Shown piece after piece: positions 38,907 to 50,500 of a stretch of DNA of 64,000 nt. The notes under the pieces were generated by a model. It worked only from the letters and a program-made list of their open reading frames with translations, did not search any database and had not been told where the DNA came from. Source of the stretch: Chamaelirium japonicum (taxonomy: Eukaryota > Streptophyta > Magnoliopsida > Liliales > Melanthiaceae); NCBI GenBank assembly GCA_947650365.1, contig OX393557.1, forward strand, positions 53,854,972-53,918,971, read 5' to 3'. The stretch's first letter is position 1. The number at the start of each line of letters is the position of its first letter. The position numbers were made by a program, and so were the translations under genes.

Positions 38907-39475
38907 TAGGGTTGGGACTTTGGCGGGTTGAAGGGTCTGCCCATGCCTAACCCGACTTGCACAAACCTTAACCTTTTTTGCCCGTGGAACCCGGGGAATC
39001 CGTGGAAACCCAACCTGTGCTTGTCCATTCTAGTTGTTCGGGTTGCCCAATTTGTAAAATAATGGACGGGTTGCCTAATTAGAAATGCTTGTGCACATAA
39101 ATAGATGGAAATAAAAACCCAACAAAATTTTGAATTACATAAAAAATATCTTTGATTTGCATAACGAAAACATAAAGTCCAACCTATATCGTCACATATT
39201 TCAAACGAATTCTTAGCATTCAACATCAAATAGGCAGTCTTTAATTTCAATAAAAAAAAAACTACCAAAGCATTCAACCTTAGTGTGTCACTTCCTCAGG
39301 TTCCTAGGGTTTCTTGGGTTGGGAAGATCAGTGCCCAAACCCGTCCAAATTGAAATTGGGTTGATCTTTTTTTGTCCAAATCCGTCCAAGTTTTTAACCA
39401 GTTTTGCCCATGTTTGTCCATTGTTCGGATTGGGTGGGTCGGGTTCGGGTCAGACCCGCCTAAGCCCCACCCCTA
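38907..39475 (+). mobile_element. hAT-type MITE, 569 bp
   Basis: Ends read TAGGGTTGGGACTTTGGCGGG and, reversed, TAGGGGTGGGGCTTAGGCGGG. The 8-bp flanks TCTAGCAG and TCAAGCAG match at seven positions. It sits between the MYB-CC 3' flank and the GRWD1 5' flank and is absent from the array units. The terminal TAGGGGTG is shared with the element at 33734, suggesting one family. Confidence 0.82.
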
Positions 39476-39757
39476 TCAAGCAGGTACCGGAGAGCCAACG
39501 CTTAATCAAAACTGTCTATTACACCTAGCGTGAATCGCACTCAGCCACGACCAGCATGTAATCAACGGCTGTGGCTTTCGCTCATCACTGTAACCTGAGG
39601 TGATAAAAGCTCCGAGAATCCGCGCTCAATCTCGCGAGGGTTTAAGCGCTGAGCAAGGAATGTCGCACATCCCGCACTCCTCTTCCTCACCCGAGAGGTT
39701 CAGGATCGGGATTAGGGTTTTGATCGAAGCCGAATCATCCTCGACGCCGGAGCAGAG

Positions 39758-39979
39758 ATGGTTCACAGCCTCAAGAACCCTAAGAAGAGCAAGAGAAAGA
39801 ATAAGGTGCCCCCCCCGCCCCTCGTCCTCTTCTCCCAATCATCACACTTGCTGTTCTCGTCCATCTTTTCCGACCCATTTTCTCCCACCCATTTATCTGA
39901 ATTTCATGGGTTTGATTCCGTTTCTTGCAGAGTTCGAAGAAGGGCGAGTCTTCGTCCGTGCCCTCCGCTCCCGCAAAGG
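39758..39979 (+). pseudogene. GRWD1: GRWD1-like gene, exons 1-2
   Basis: Exon 1 (39758-39805) encodes MVHSLKNPKKSKRKNK and ends at a GTGCCC donor. Exon 2 (39932-39979) follows a TTGCAG acceptor and encodes SSKKGESSSVPSAPAK, ending at GTGAGC. This matches the basic N terminus of plant GRWD1-type WD40 proteins (ribosome biogenesis), from family knowledge. No exon 3 or WD repeats follow. About 15 bases into the next intron the sequence becomes the reverse complement of 25330-24637, which lies downstream of exon 4 in the other copy, so exons 3-4 appear deleted here. The leader 39600-39757 is the one reused in the chimeric array units. Confidence 0.75.
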
Positions 39980-40662
39980 TGAGCCAAAAAAAATGAATTT
40001 TCCATTGCAAAGCTGGTAACATCTTTTACTTGTCCTCATGCAATAGAAAATTCATGATCAAATACATTTGTCAGTAAGTATTGATTCATGAGCTTGTTGT
40101 TACCATCATGGATTCATTATGGTGTAGCCAGTTATATTCAGATGCTCTCTGTATTTAATGTCATTTGAGAAAGTTTGGTATAGTGAAACTATACTATGAT
40201 ACAATATCAGATGTAATTTGGTGGGCGTAAGAAAGAAATGGGTGCCTATGGGGTATATTGAAGTTTTTGTATAGTGGAACAATCACTAGCGTGAGATCAG
40301 TTGTGAGACAATTGATTTCCATTCGTGCTGGTATTGCACTAAGGAGCAGGATTACACCTATATCTTTTTACTATGTTTATCGATGAGCTTATTGCTAATA
40401 TTCAAGAAGTATCATGATATATATTGCCTTTAGATGATATATTGTTAATCAATAAGATGAGGATAAGGTTGAACTCTAAAATGGAATTATAGAGAAAAAA
40501 ATGGATATTAGGGTTTAGAAACCAGTAGAACTAAAATGGTGCATATGGATTGTGGTTTTTATGGAAAAAATCATAAAAATGAAGTCCTATTTAAAATTAA
40601 TGGCTCAAAACACTAAAATGCTATCATTTTCGTATCTTGGAACTATTATTAGAAGAACACAC

Positions 40663-40690
40663 ACAATCACACGCACGCACGCACACACAT
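40663..40690 (+). repeat. CA-rich microsatellite
   Basis: Imperfect cacacg/cacaca repeat. Its reverse complement at 24637-24660 marks the breakpoint where array unit D joins GRWD1 intron sequence. Confidence 0.7.
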
Positions 40691-40959
40691 CTTTATATGT
40701 GTGGATTTATTCAATAGAATTAGAGTTCGATGGATGAGCATAAAGGGGGTTCAGGGCTAGAGTGGATTCATCTCAAAACTCGGTCAAAACTAGTCCTTGT
40801 AAACACATAAAACTCAATAATATAATAGACTCTTAGCATTTATTATATATAAATTATTGAAATTAAAAAAATAGTAAAAATATACCTAAACTATGAGCAA
40901 CCATCTAATTTATACATGGAGGATGCATCACTAAGTTTATATCATTATGCAAAGCAACA

Positions 40960-41922
40960 ACCTCCAAATTTGGCTTTTGAGGGTTCTGCAGAGAGTCCAA
41001 ATTTTTTTGTGGAAGTTGTTGCGGGGAGCTCTGCCAACAGCCTCCATTTTGAGGCAACAAATTCGGATGGGATATGGCTGCTGTCCTTGGTGTAGCGATC
41101 CGGATGAAGATATCAATCACATTTTTTGGGAGTGCCCTATGGCAGTAGAATTTTGGCATTGCATGCTGAGGGAGACGGGAATTAATTTCTTCTCGCAGGA
41201 TTTAATTCTTGCTAGGGGTAGTTTGTTTAGACAGAGGGCTCCCATTATGACTAATGAGATGATTGCTGTTGCTATGTGGTTCCTCTGGAAAGCTAGGTGT
41301 GACAAGATCTTCGGGAGGACGGTGAAACCATGGCTAGTTCTGGTAAAACAGAGTCAAGATGTTCTACGGGGATTTCATAATCCGGTACCGAGGAGACTGG
41401 AGCGGAGGGGGCTTATCAGTGAGGAGTTTATTATGTGGACAGACGGTTCTTTCCATTCGAGGGAGAGGTTTGCGAGTGGGGCTTGGGTTCTATCTACTCG
41501 GCAAGGGATGGTTTGTGCTGCTGCAGCTTTTCGATGTGTGGCAAAATCACCTCTACATGCGGAGATTCTGGCTATCCATGGAGCTCTTGAGGAACTCGGT
41601 AAGGGGTCGGATATCCGGGTATTGCTTCTGACTGATGCACAGGAGGCGCGTGAGGCTCTTGTTGTCGGGAAAGGATGTTCGGGTGAGTTATGCCCGAGCA
41701 TTATGGATTGTTTGCGGCTTTGGGATGTGCTGCCGGGGGTAACGATACAGTGGATTCCAAGAGTGGCCAATAGTGCTGCGCACTGGCTGGCTTCTGATGC
41801 CCGGAGTTCCGGGGTGGAGGGGTACTGGGTAACTGATATCCCTACTCCTTTGTCGGCCCTAGTGTCTGAAGACCTTACGATCATGATGTAATGATCCACC
41901 TTTCTGAATGTACCAAAAAAAA
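40960..41922 (+). mobile_element. 5'-truncated L1-type LINE (ORF2 C terminus)
   Basis: A 0.96 kb insertion flanked by a 14-bp target duplication TATGCAAAGCAACA (40946-40959 and 41923-41936) and ending in an A-run (41914-41921). The open frame to 41891 covers the zinc-binding zf-RVT region (CCPWCSDPDEDINHIFWEC) and an RNase H-like RVT_3 domain with MWTDGSF, HAEILAI, LLTDAQEA and RVANSAAHWLA. No frameshift is visible. The reverse transcriptase and endonuclease are missing, as in a typical 5'-truncated insertion, so it cannot move on its own. The open frame suggests it is fairly recent. Confidence 0.93.
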
Positions 41923-41936
41923 TATGCAAAGCAACA

Positions 41937-43785
41937 GCTGCAACATTAAACATAAAAACAAACGGCTAGACTGACCCAACCCTTGGATGTTAATAAATTT
42001 GATCTTTGCATTCAGTTAGGGCTAGAAGTTACCACCGACACAATATTACAACTTAGTGTGAAAAAGAGAAGACAATCTCATACACATTAGCACTGCAAAA
42101 CAAATGAACCTTAAAGACGAAAGTGGACATCAAGATTTAATAAATAGAGCATTGGGTGAAGTCTAAAAAAGGTTTAAGATTGCTGATTTCTGCTTTGGTC
42201 CAAAAACTGATCACAAATATGATCATCAGATGTTAAAACCATGTTTAATAGAGAAGAAACCAAGGTTTGTAGTTTCGGTTTTGGTTTCGGTCTGCCCATC
42301 GAGGATTGATTTTTGTCGGTTTCGGAGTTTCAGTGGTTTTGGTTTTGTTTTTTAAATTTAAAATAATTATAAAATATAAAATAATTACATCAGTACCCTC
42401 TTCATAGCGATCTTGTTTTCAAAAGAAGTGTGACTTTTCTTCATCCCGACTTTTTGTCAAAAAGTTGAAAATTTATGATTGTGAATTTTGGCTAAGTCTA
42501 GAGAAAAAAAGAGTTCTTGTAAAATATTTTTTTTGTAGATTCAAAATATTTTATCGGACTTTGGGTTTTTTAAGTTAATCTTATACTTCTAGATTTTTGA
42601 GATTTTTTCCGGTCCAAAATACTTTTGAGGTATTTTTTTCACTGAATTTTCTTTTTTAGCCAAAAGTTGTAAAGTCTGATTTTGTATAGGAACTGAAAAA
42701 ATATATTTTGATTCCTTTGGATTTTGATTTTTTTGATATTTTTATAAAATTCAAATGGGGGGTATTTGCTTATTTACATAAAATAACTTAAAGTAATTAT
42801 TTATTTAAATATTTTATGTAAATATGGCTGTCAAACTGTCATGCTGAAATACATCTTGTTCTGAACCTAGTCCTGCTTTTATTGAGTGCTGAGTTTTGAA
42901 ACCCAAATCCGAAACTTGAGAGTTTTGGGACCATTTCCGATCGAAACCGATTCGAAACGGCCAAAACTCTAAACCCTGGGCGAAATCACGAGTTTTCTTG
43001 TTGTGATTCAACAAGTACCGAAGAAAATCTATGGTTTTGAAGAAATATGTTTTCGATTGTTAATGAGGAGGTAGAATGTAGAGGAAGAAGGTAAAGTAGG
43101 GGAAAAAGTTCCGGGTAAAGAAGGAGTAACGGGTAGTGGAAGAATGAACAACAAGGGAAAGAAATCAGGGTATAGAAATACCTAATCTCTCTTGACCTTC
43201 TTCGTTCTATTCTCTTCATGATCCCTCGTTCTTTTTTCATGGGCGGTAGATGTGGCTGATGGCTAAGGAGGACAACATCAAGAAGGGAGTCGGGAGGAAC
43301 TGACGACTTTATCGGACAACAAAGGGGGTTAAGGTGACCAACAAGGGGCTGAGGCAAGAGGCCATGCCGGATGTTTTTTCTGTTCGTTCTTTGCTCCGAA
43401 GAGAGGCCAAGGGCTTGTGAGGGTTGTAGCACGAGATAAGTAGGGTCCATTGCTATTCAAGCAGCAAGTGGAGTACTCGGCTGATCGGGTAGACTCAGAA
43501 ACTCGACAAAACTCGGTTGAGTTTGCTGAGTTACTCACCCTCTTTTAGCTATAATTGACCCTATATCTGAGTTCACCTGAATCTTAGTTGGGTCGAGTCT
43601 GACTCGCTTGAGTTTTGAGTCGACTTGTTAGTTTTAAAACACCGCTATGCGATCGAGGCTTGCCTCTAAGACCTGAGGATTGACTTTACAATACGACAAT
43701 TAGGTTTATAAAGTTGTAAGTGTTTGAGTGATGCCAATTGGAGATCAGATAATATAGAACAAATTAAGATAGTTTGTGCATGTAC
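41937..43785. other. Gene-free stretch, possible degenerate hAT-like element
   Basis: No gene was seen. 42262-42975 begins aaccaaggtttgtagtttcgg and ends, reversed, gcccagggtttagagttttgg, an imperfect terminal inverted repeat with tttcggttt-rich ends, as in a hAT-like MITE; no target duplication was found. A stretch rich in gagtcg/actcg around 43460-43640 resembles the element at 50841. The rest is AT-rich. Confidence 0.35.
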
Positions 43786-44200
43786 AACGTTGGGCTGACA
43801 TCACTTCGACAAGGAGCGGTATCAGATTACTGTGGAAGGTCCAACTATCTAAGGAGGAGGGGAAGATTTAGAATAACATTGATGGAAGTTGTTAGAAAGG
43901 ACATGGAAAAACTTTCATCAACAATTGATACAGCCCTAAACATAAAGGACAAATAGATAGGACATGGCTTGATACTACGGTAAAGTTGTATGGTTCAGAA
44001 CACTAGGCTAGAAAGAGGGCACAAACACTCAAGATGAGCGTAAATGAGATGGGATATTAAGGTGAATGTACAACAATATTAGGACAAGGTGATGAGTGAG
44101 TATAGTAAAGGAACTATAGGAGTTGCACCACTTAAGGACAAAGCGATGTAGATTAGATTCATATGATCTTGGCATATACACTGGAGAGTCAAGACGACTC
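43786..44200 (+). mobile_element. Decayed LINE remnant, RTE-like C terminus
   Basis: Plus-strand translations give RGRFRITLMEVVRKDMEKL (about 43857) and, further on, MSVNEMGY and GVAPLKDKAM (about 44030-44150). Both resemble the C-terminal part of plant RTE-type LINE ORFs, but in the reverse of the expected order, with stops and frameshifts. It is probably a rearranged fossil. Identification is by eye only. Confidence 0.45.
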
Positions 44201-44339
44201 CTGAGGGAAGATCCGATGCGGAGTTGGATCCGGTGTGCATGTTTTTTCAAGGCAGATCGGACTTGGCATGAAATTGGAGGCTTAAGCTCTATCCAGATCT
44301 GATGGCTGATTCTAGATGGGGCCCACATCTAGTTATTAG

Positions 44340-44988
44340 GAAATTTTCTATTAGTTTCTATTTGTTTTTGTCATATTTTTAGACTTAATTTTTGCATATG
44401 TTAAAACCCATGTTATAAGGGTTTCCTAAATCAATTAGGAGTCCAAGTTCTTAGTGTAAAAGGAGTCCGAGTCCTAATTGTATTAGGAGTCCAATTCCTA
44501 ATTGTAGTAGGAATCCAAGTCCTGTATTAGGAGTCCAAGTCCTAATTGTATCAGTAGCCCAAGTCCTATTAGTAGTTGTATTACTTGGGAGTCTATAAAA
44601 GGACCCCAAAGCCTTCATTATATGATGATGCAAGTTAATAAAATTTTGATTTTGTTGAATACCCATAAGACCTACACTTTTATGTGCCAGAAGCCGGTCA
44701 AATTAAAAGCCAATTTCTTCGAATTCCAATTCTGGACTATGCAACTCAAAATGGGAATTCCTTGATCTCCCAATCCAGCGAACCAATCTACACCAAACTT
44801 TGACACAATCTTCCCTGTACCTAATCTACCTCTTTACAAAATTTGAGTCTAATCAGATACCCGGATCCCCACCAAAGAACCCCAATATTACGTTTCTATC
44901 CTAAAATCTACACCTTCCCAAGCCCAGATTCGTAACCCAGAGAGAGAAACCATACTTTTGGTATGACTTCCGTATCCTTTATTCATCA
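44340..44988 (+). repeat. Possible LTR remnant with 23-bp minisatellite
   Basis: 44440-44570 repeats taggagtccaagtcctaat five or more times, followed by a TATA-like tataaaagga (44595) and a poly-A-signal-like aataaaattttg (44637). At 44990 ttgatatcagagttg resembles a mutated primer-binding site (TGGTATCAGAGC). Together these suggest an old LTR just before the gap, but no 5' boundary or coding region is seen. Confidence 0.35.
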
Positions 44989-45037
44989 AATTGATATCAG
45001 AGTTGTACGACAGTCACAATATTCCATCATAGTGACC

Positions 45038-45537
45038 NNNNNNNNNNNNNNNNNNNNNNNNNNNNNNNNNNNNNNNNNNNNNNNNNNNNNNNNNNNNNNN
45101 NNNNNNNNNNNNNNNNNNNNNNNNNNNNNNNNNNNNNNNNNNNNNNNNNNNNNNNNNNNNNNNNNNNNNNNNNNNNNNNNNNNNNNNNNNNNNNNNNNNN
45201 NNNNNNNNNNNNNNNNNNNNNNNNNNNNNNNNNNNNNNNNNNNNNNNNNNNNNNNNNNNNNNNNNNNNNNNNNNNNNNNNNNNNNNNNNNNNNNNNNNNN
45301 NNNNNNNNNNNNNNNNNNNNNNNNNNNNNNNNNNNNNNNNNNNNNNNNNNNNNNNNNNNNNNNNNNNNNNNNNNNNNNNNNNNNNNNNNNNNNNNNNNNN
45401 NNNNNNNNNNNNNNNNNNNNNNNNNNNNNNNNNNNNNNNNNNNNNNNNNNNNNNNNNNNNNNNNNNNNNNNNNNNNNNNNNNNNNNNNNNNNNNNNNNNN
45501 NNNNNNNNNNNNNNNNNNNNNNNNNNNNNNNNNNNNN
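45038..45537. other. Assembly gap (500 N)
   Basis: Exactly 500 unknown bases, a conventional placeholder length. The true size of the gap is unknown. Confidence 0.99.
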
Positions 45538-45809
45538 ACACTAGATCGCGTGTTACTCGAGTAAAGATCATCGTTTCAGATCAAAACTCATGCTTCTGAT
45601 AACATATCTGAACAAACTGCTCTTTGTTAAGATTGTGTGATAACAAATCTCATAACAGAGTTGTTACAACTACTCATGTGATAACTCCTTGTTCTGTGAT
45701 GATATCAGCTCTGTTTTGATATACTCTGGTGTAATTGTTAGTGTTTAATATCTATTATAAATATATGTTTGGGATTTGAAGTTTTACCCAAGTGCAACCA
45801 TCTATCCGT

Positions 45810-45811
<2 letters not shown>

Positions 45812-45899
<88 letters not shown>
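45812..45899 (+). repeat. (CT)n microsatellite
   Basis: About 44 uninterrupted CT repeats. The open frame across it is a composition artefact. Confidence 0.97.
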
Positions 45900-45902
<3 letters not shown>

Positions 45903-46877
45903 AGCTTTTAGCTTCCTCTATAACGGAGTGCAAACACTCAGTTTGAAAGAAGTTGTTGACAAACTAAACATCACAAAACACACCTTTCAATTTGAGCTGG
46001 CAGTGGAGGCCATTCGATATCAAGCACTCCAAGTCTCTCCAATGCAAGATGTCAATTGTACAATAAAACCTAGAATTATGGATCATGCTGAGCTGTCCTC
46101 CGAAATCGCGCTTTGTTCGAGAGCCGTTCTTTTATCTAATACAGAACCTGTTGCAATGACCTTATCCACATTACACCAAAAATATTAGAAACATAAAGAG
46201 AGGGTTGGGGGGGGGGGGGGGGGGGGGGGAGAAGAGAGAGGAAGAGCCAGGCGGCAGCGACAGCGACAAAGGGACCTAACACTGAAGATGGTGGCCTACA
46301 TGTTCTTGCAAAGAATTTTCCCAAAGTGACCGCCAGGTTTGTTGTATTGCTCAAACTAAGTATAGAGCTCGAAAACGTTACTTTCTTTACCACCTACATG
46401 TGCCGATTTAGTGGCATGAGTGTTATTGGACTTTTTCTTACCATTTTGCCCTTAACAGTAGTAAAAACATTGGTTGAGTAATTTTACATCGGATTTACGT
46501 AGGATTTATGTCGATGAAGAGGTTTCAGCGACGAAGAGGTTCCGACAAGGTTCCGGCGAGGTCCCGGTAAGATTCCGACGAGGTTCCAACGATGAAGAGA
46601 TTCGGTGAACCGTAACGAAAATGTAAACAAAATATAACCAAACGTAAACAAACATAAAAGTAATGTTTTTGGGCTCTCAAACCTGGTGGTCAGTTGGGAA
46701 AAACCTCCGTTCTTGTATGGAGGAGGTGGTGAATGATCTCCGCGGTTACATTGTCGTTGGAAAGGATTGATTGATGGAGGGAAGAGTACTGATCTCGTCA
46801 GGGAATTTTTCAGCACCCCTTTGGTACTATACAAATGCGGGGCCCACTGCGGTTCAAAGAGACATGGTATAGTGGGC
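45900..46877. other. Gene-free stretch
   Basis: It holds a run of about 23 G (46207-46229) and short gaggttcc-like repeats at 46520-46610. No gene, RNA or transposon end was recognised. Confidence 0.5.
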
Positions 46878-47402
46878 CTGGACCTGTCAACGTATTGGAT
46901 TCGGATCGGATTCGTCTATATCCAAATCCAATCCGTTAAGTAAACGGGTGATCGGATTTGGACCGTTATCGGATCATAAAACCCAATCCATATCCGTTTA
47001 AGTTCGGATCGGACCGGATGCGTACCAGAATCCCGATCATGGACTGGAGTACCTCGGACGATTATGATATCGTTGAGCGTCGAATCCTTAGAAGAACAAT
47101 TGATTCCAAACTTGGGACTCGAATGAGCCAGGGTAAAATCAATCTCAACCGGGGGATCATGATAATCTTTTTTATATTAATCCTTAGGGCCATACATCTA
47201 AAACAATATAATCTAACAATGGTTAAAATATAATATATTATGCTATAATTTGTCGGATCGGGTTCTTAACGGATCAGATCGCCCTATATCCATATCTGAT
47301 TTGTTAAACAGTAAAAGTTATCGGATTATTGGATCAAACAAACCTATCTATATCCAACTTAACAGACCGGATTTGGATCAAAATCCGATCCATTGACAGG
47401 TC
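46878..47402 (+). mobile_element. Probable DNA-transposon MITE, 525 bp
   Basis: The ends TGGACCTGTCAACG and, reversed, TAGACCTGTCAATG form a terminal inverted repeat, and both are followed by ggatcggat-rich sequence. No matching target duplication was found, so the superfamily is open. Confidence 0.55.
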
Positions 47403-47587
47403 TAAATGGAACCCAGCACATGGGGGGGGGGGGGGGTGACTAGAGTTTCCAAACATCTGTTTCATCAACTATTCATCATCATAAGTTAGATAAAAAAAGA
47501 AATCTGCAAGACAATGATACTCCCATTGTAACTTTGTTAGCTGCTTGTCCATCTCCTGAATGCTGCTTGTTCTTCGAGTCCACACAA

Positions 47588-50500
47588 TCAAGGCGGCGGA
47601 CTTAACCTTCGAGCATCGCCTTGGCTGCATCGATCAGCAGCGGCCCTGAAGTCATCCAACGCTCGACCCAGCACGGTGTACCCTTCCTTGTCTTCCACAT
47701 CGACATCGGCCCCGTGCCTCACCAACAGAAGAGCAACCTGCCAACCAGCAAAAGAAATCAATCAAATCTGGAGCTTAAAGCAGAGCATGATTGATGATGA
47801 TTTGGATTTTTGCATACAACACCCTGCCCACTATTGATATCACATAAAACACACCCTATTTTAAGTTTTATTAATAACCATCCAACATATTGACATTTAA
47901 TTGAAAAAATCCATATGAGGTTTTATGTAATACCATACCGGGGTTTTTATTAAGAGAAATCCTATTCAGCCTGAAGGTTTGTCCCGATTTCGCTGGCCCG
48001 ATTGATGTGGCAGCGTGCAACTGGTGGCTGAAACCCACTAGAGATTTTAAAATCTTTAACAGCATCCGTTACATGCTGCCACATCAATCGGGCCTGCGAA
48101 ATCAGGAAAACCTTCGGGCTAAATAGCATTTCTCTTTTATTAAATGCCAGAACATGTTAGGTTTTTTTAATCAAAAGTAAAACCCCATATGGGGTTTTAT
48201 GTAATGTCATCCGAGGGATTTTATGTAGCCATACGGGAGTTTTATTAAATGTCAGAACATGAGGTTTTTTTTAAGTAAATGTCAGCATGTTAGGGGTTAT
48301 TAATAAAACTTTATAAAGCGGGGGTGTTTTATGTAATATCAACATTTGGCGGGGGGGGGGGGGGGGGTAATGCAAAAATCCCTTAGTGATTATGACCCTA
48401 TACAAACCATAGAAGTGAGATGCACTACTCCTGAAGGATTTCAGTTCAACATGGTCAAATCCAGTTCAGACTGGTTTACCTCCTTGTTATTGCAAACCAC
48501 TGCATTCATGAGAGGGGTTTGGCCTCCTCGATCGACGGCATCAATCTCCGCTCCTTCCTCGATCAGTAGCTCACATAGTTCTGAATTCCCTGTGCTTGCA
48601 GCCCGATGCAGTGGGGTACAGCCAACCTGAATCAAAATGGTATTCAGAAATTTCACTAATTAAAATTGCGATCAAGAAACTGATACCAGCATAGTATGAA
48701 CGCAAATTGGAAAATTTTCACATATGGGATCGAATTTGGGGTGAATTTGCAGACTTTGTCTTTTAGATTGAGCTTTGCACCATGGGATATCAGAATCTCG
48801 GCGATTTTCATCCGGCCCTTGCTAGCAGCATAATGAAGTGCGGTTCGCCCACCGTTATTGGCCAAATTGACATCAGCCCCTGTTTGTAGATATTATGTTA
48901 GAGAGCTTGATGGTAAAAGCTCACAATGTGAATCTAAAATGCATGAGATAATGATATGGCGAGAAGATGGTCAATCAAAATAAAGTAGATACACCATGGG
49001 ATTCAAGGGATCATAAACCTTCATATTCATCCACTGAGGGTGGTTTCCGTAATTTCAATTGAACTTGAGAAGAGTCTTGCTATAAGGGGAAATGAAATAG
49101 CTACCCATTTATAATCAAATCAAATTAAACTCATTAAGAGAGAAGGCACAGAGCAAAGGCAAGAATCATAAAAGAAAGGTTTTGACTTATTGGGAGGGAG
49201 AAAAATCTTGATTACTGATCTCCCTATGGAGTCATCTCCTCCACTTGATCGGTACCCTAACCTTTGGGTCTCCAACTAATTGGTATGACAATAGGCATAT
49301 AGCCTCGACATCCTCGGCGGCTCAGTCACACCTTGAGCTCCATTTTTAGCACAATCACCCCAATAATGCAACTAACCATGAATCATTGCTTGCTCTTCAG
49401 TGATTGTGATTGTGATTGGGGTCAAGGATTGTTGACTGTTTTCAGGGCCGGCACGATCATAAGGACATTAAGGTGGTTGCCTAGGGCGCCATGAGAACAT
49501 AAGGCTCTGAAGACCCACTGCATCAGGCTGCGAGGATGGGGAATTCAGAACTATGTGAATTCCCCATGGAGTCGATCTTGGATATCTTGTTGCCATTTAA
49601 CATGTCAAGTAGATAATACAATCTAATCAAGAATAACACACACTCCATGTCCCATCTTTCTTGGGAATAAGGAATGCAAAGACAACACATGGACTCATAC
49701 TCCCTAAAAAAAAATCCCTTTCTTAGCCAGTAAAAACTTCTCAGTGCAACTTCCCATATTCCAATGGCCTCACAAGGTGTGGTAGATGAGGTGAGTCAGG
49801 TGACATAGAGCTTGGGACTGTATGGATACAGGGTTGCATCTCCTATTGGGGCAAGCCACCAAGAACTTCATTCAGGAGAGGTTCATTAAATTCCTCCAAA
49901 GTACTTGAATCTCAGAAGGACCAAAGGTCTAGTAATAAGGACAAAAAGACCACATCTCTCTACACGCCTTAAAAAATGCTCGAGAGAGTACATGTGACTT
50001 CTTAACCTATCTGCCAGTGACCTTTGCAGTAGCTACTGAAGATTTTGGTACACTCTTAAGAGAGCATTTTTCAAAAACAAGAGTGTCATAAGTTGTTCTT
50101 AATGGAAGCCCTTAATGAAGTGTGCATGTTTTTCTCCTCATTTTACTATAGTCCTATCATACAGCCAAAGGTTGGCCTAACAAAATGTGACCTAAGGGCA
50201 ACATCGCACTTGAAAGACTCCTTGTAAGCATTCAAAAGAGAAGCTTACAAGACATCGTATCCGAGGTCTCAAGCCCTTCTCATATATTGCTAGAGGGTTG
50301 ACTGAATCTCTCGATTTTACGCTTCAACTCATTGATCATTTTTGGTCAGGCCAAATTCTTAGTACGCCCGTTGTCTATATAACAATGGTACAATATTTAT
50401 CGTTAACTGATGTGTAACTGGTGTCGAAGATACTGTAAAACATGTTAGTCTCAAGGGTTAGGGGAGTCATCAAAACTTTATGAATAATTCCTTAATGTAA

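Noticed and set aside
41375..41953. 192-codon minus-strand frame
   Set aside because: Shadow of the LINE RNase H-like frame on the plus strand, which has the conserved motifs.
44963..45571. Long open frames on both strands across 45 kb
   Set aside because: They consist of the 500 N of the assembly gap.
45769..46188. 139-codon frame with a Ser-Leu repeat
   Set aside because: Translation of the CT microsatellite with arbitrary flanks.
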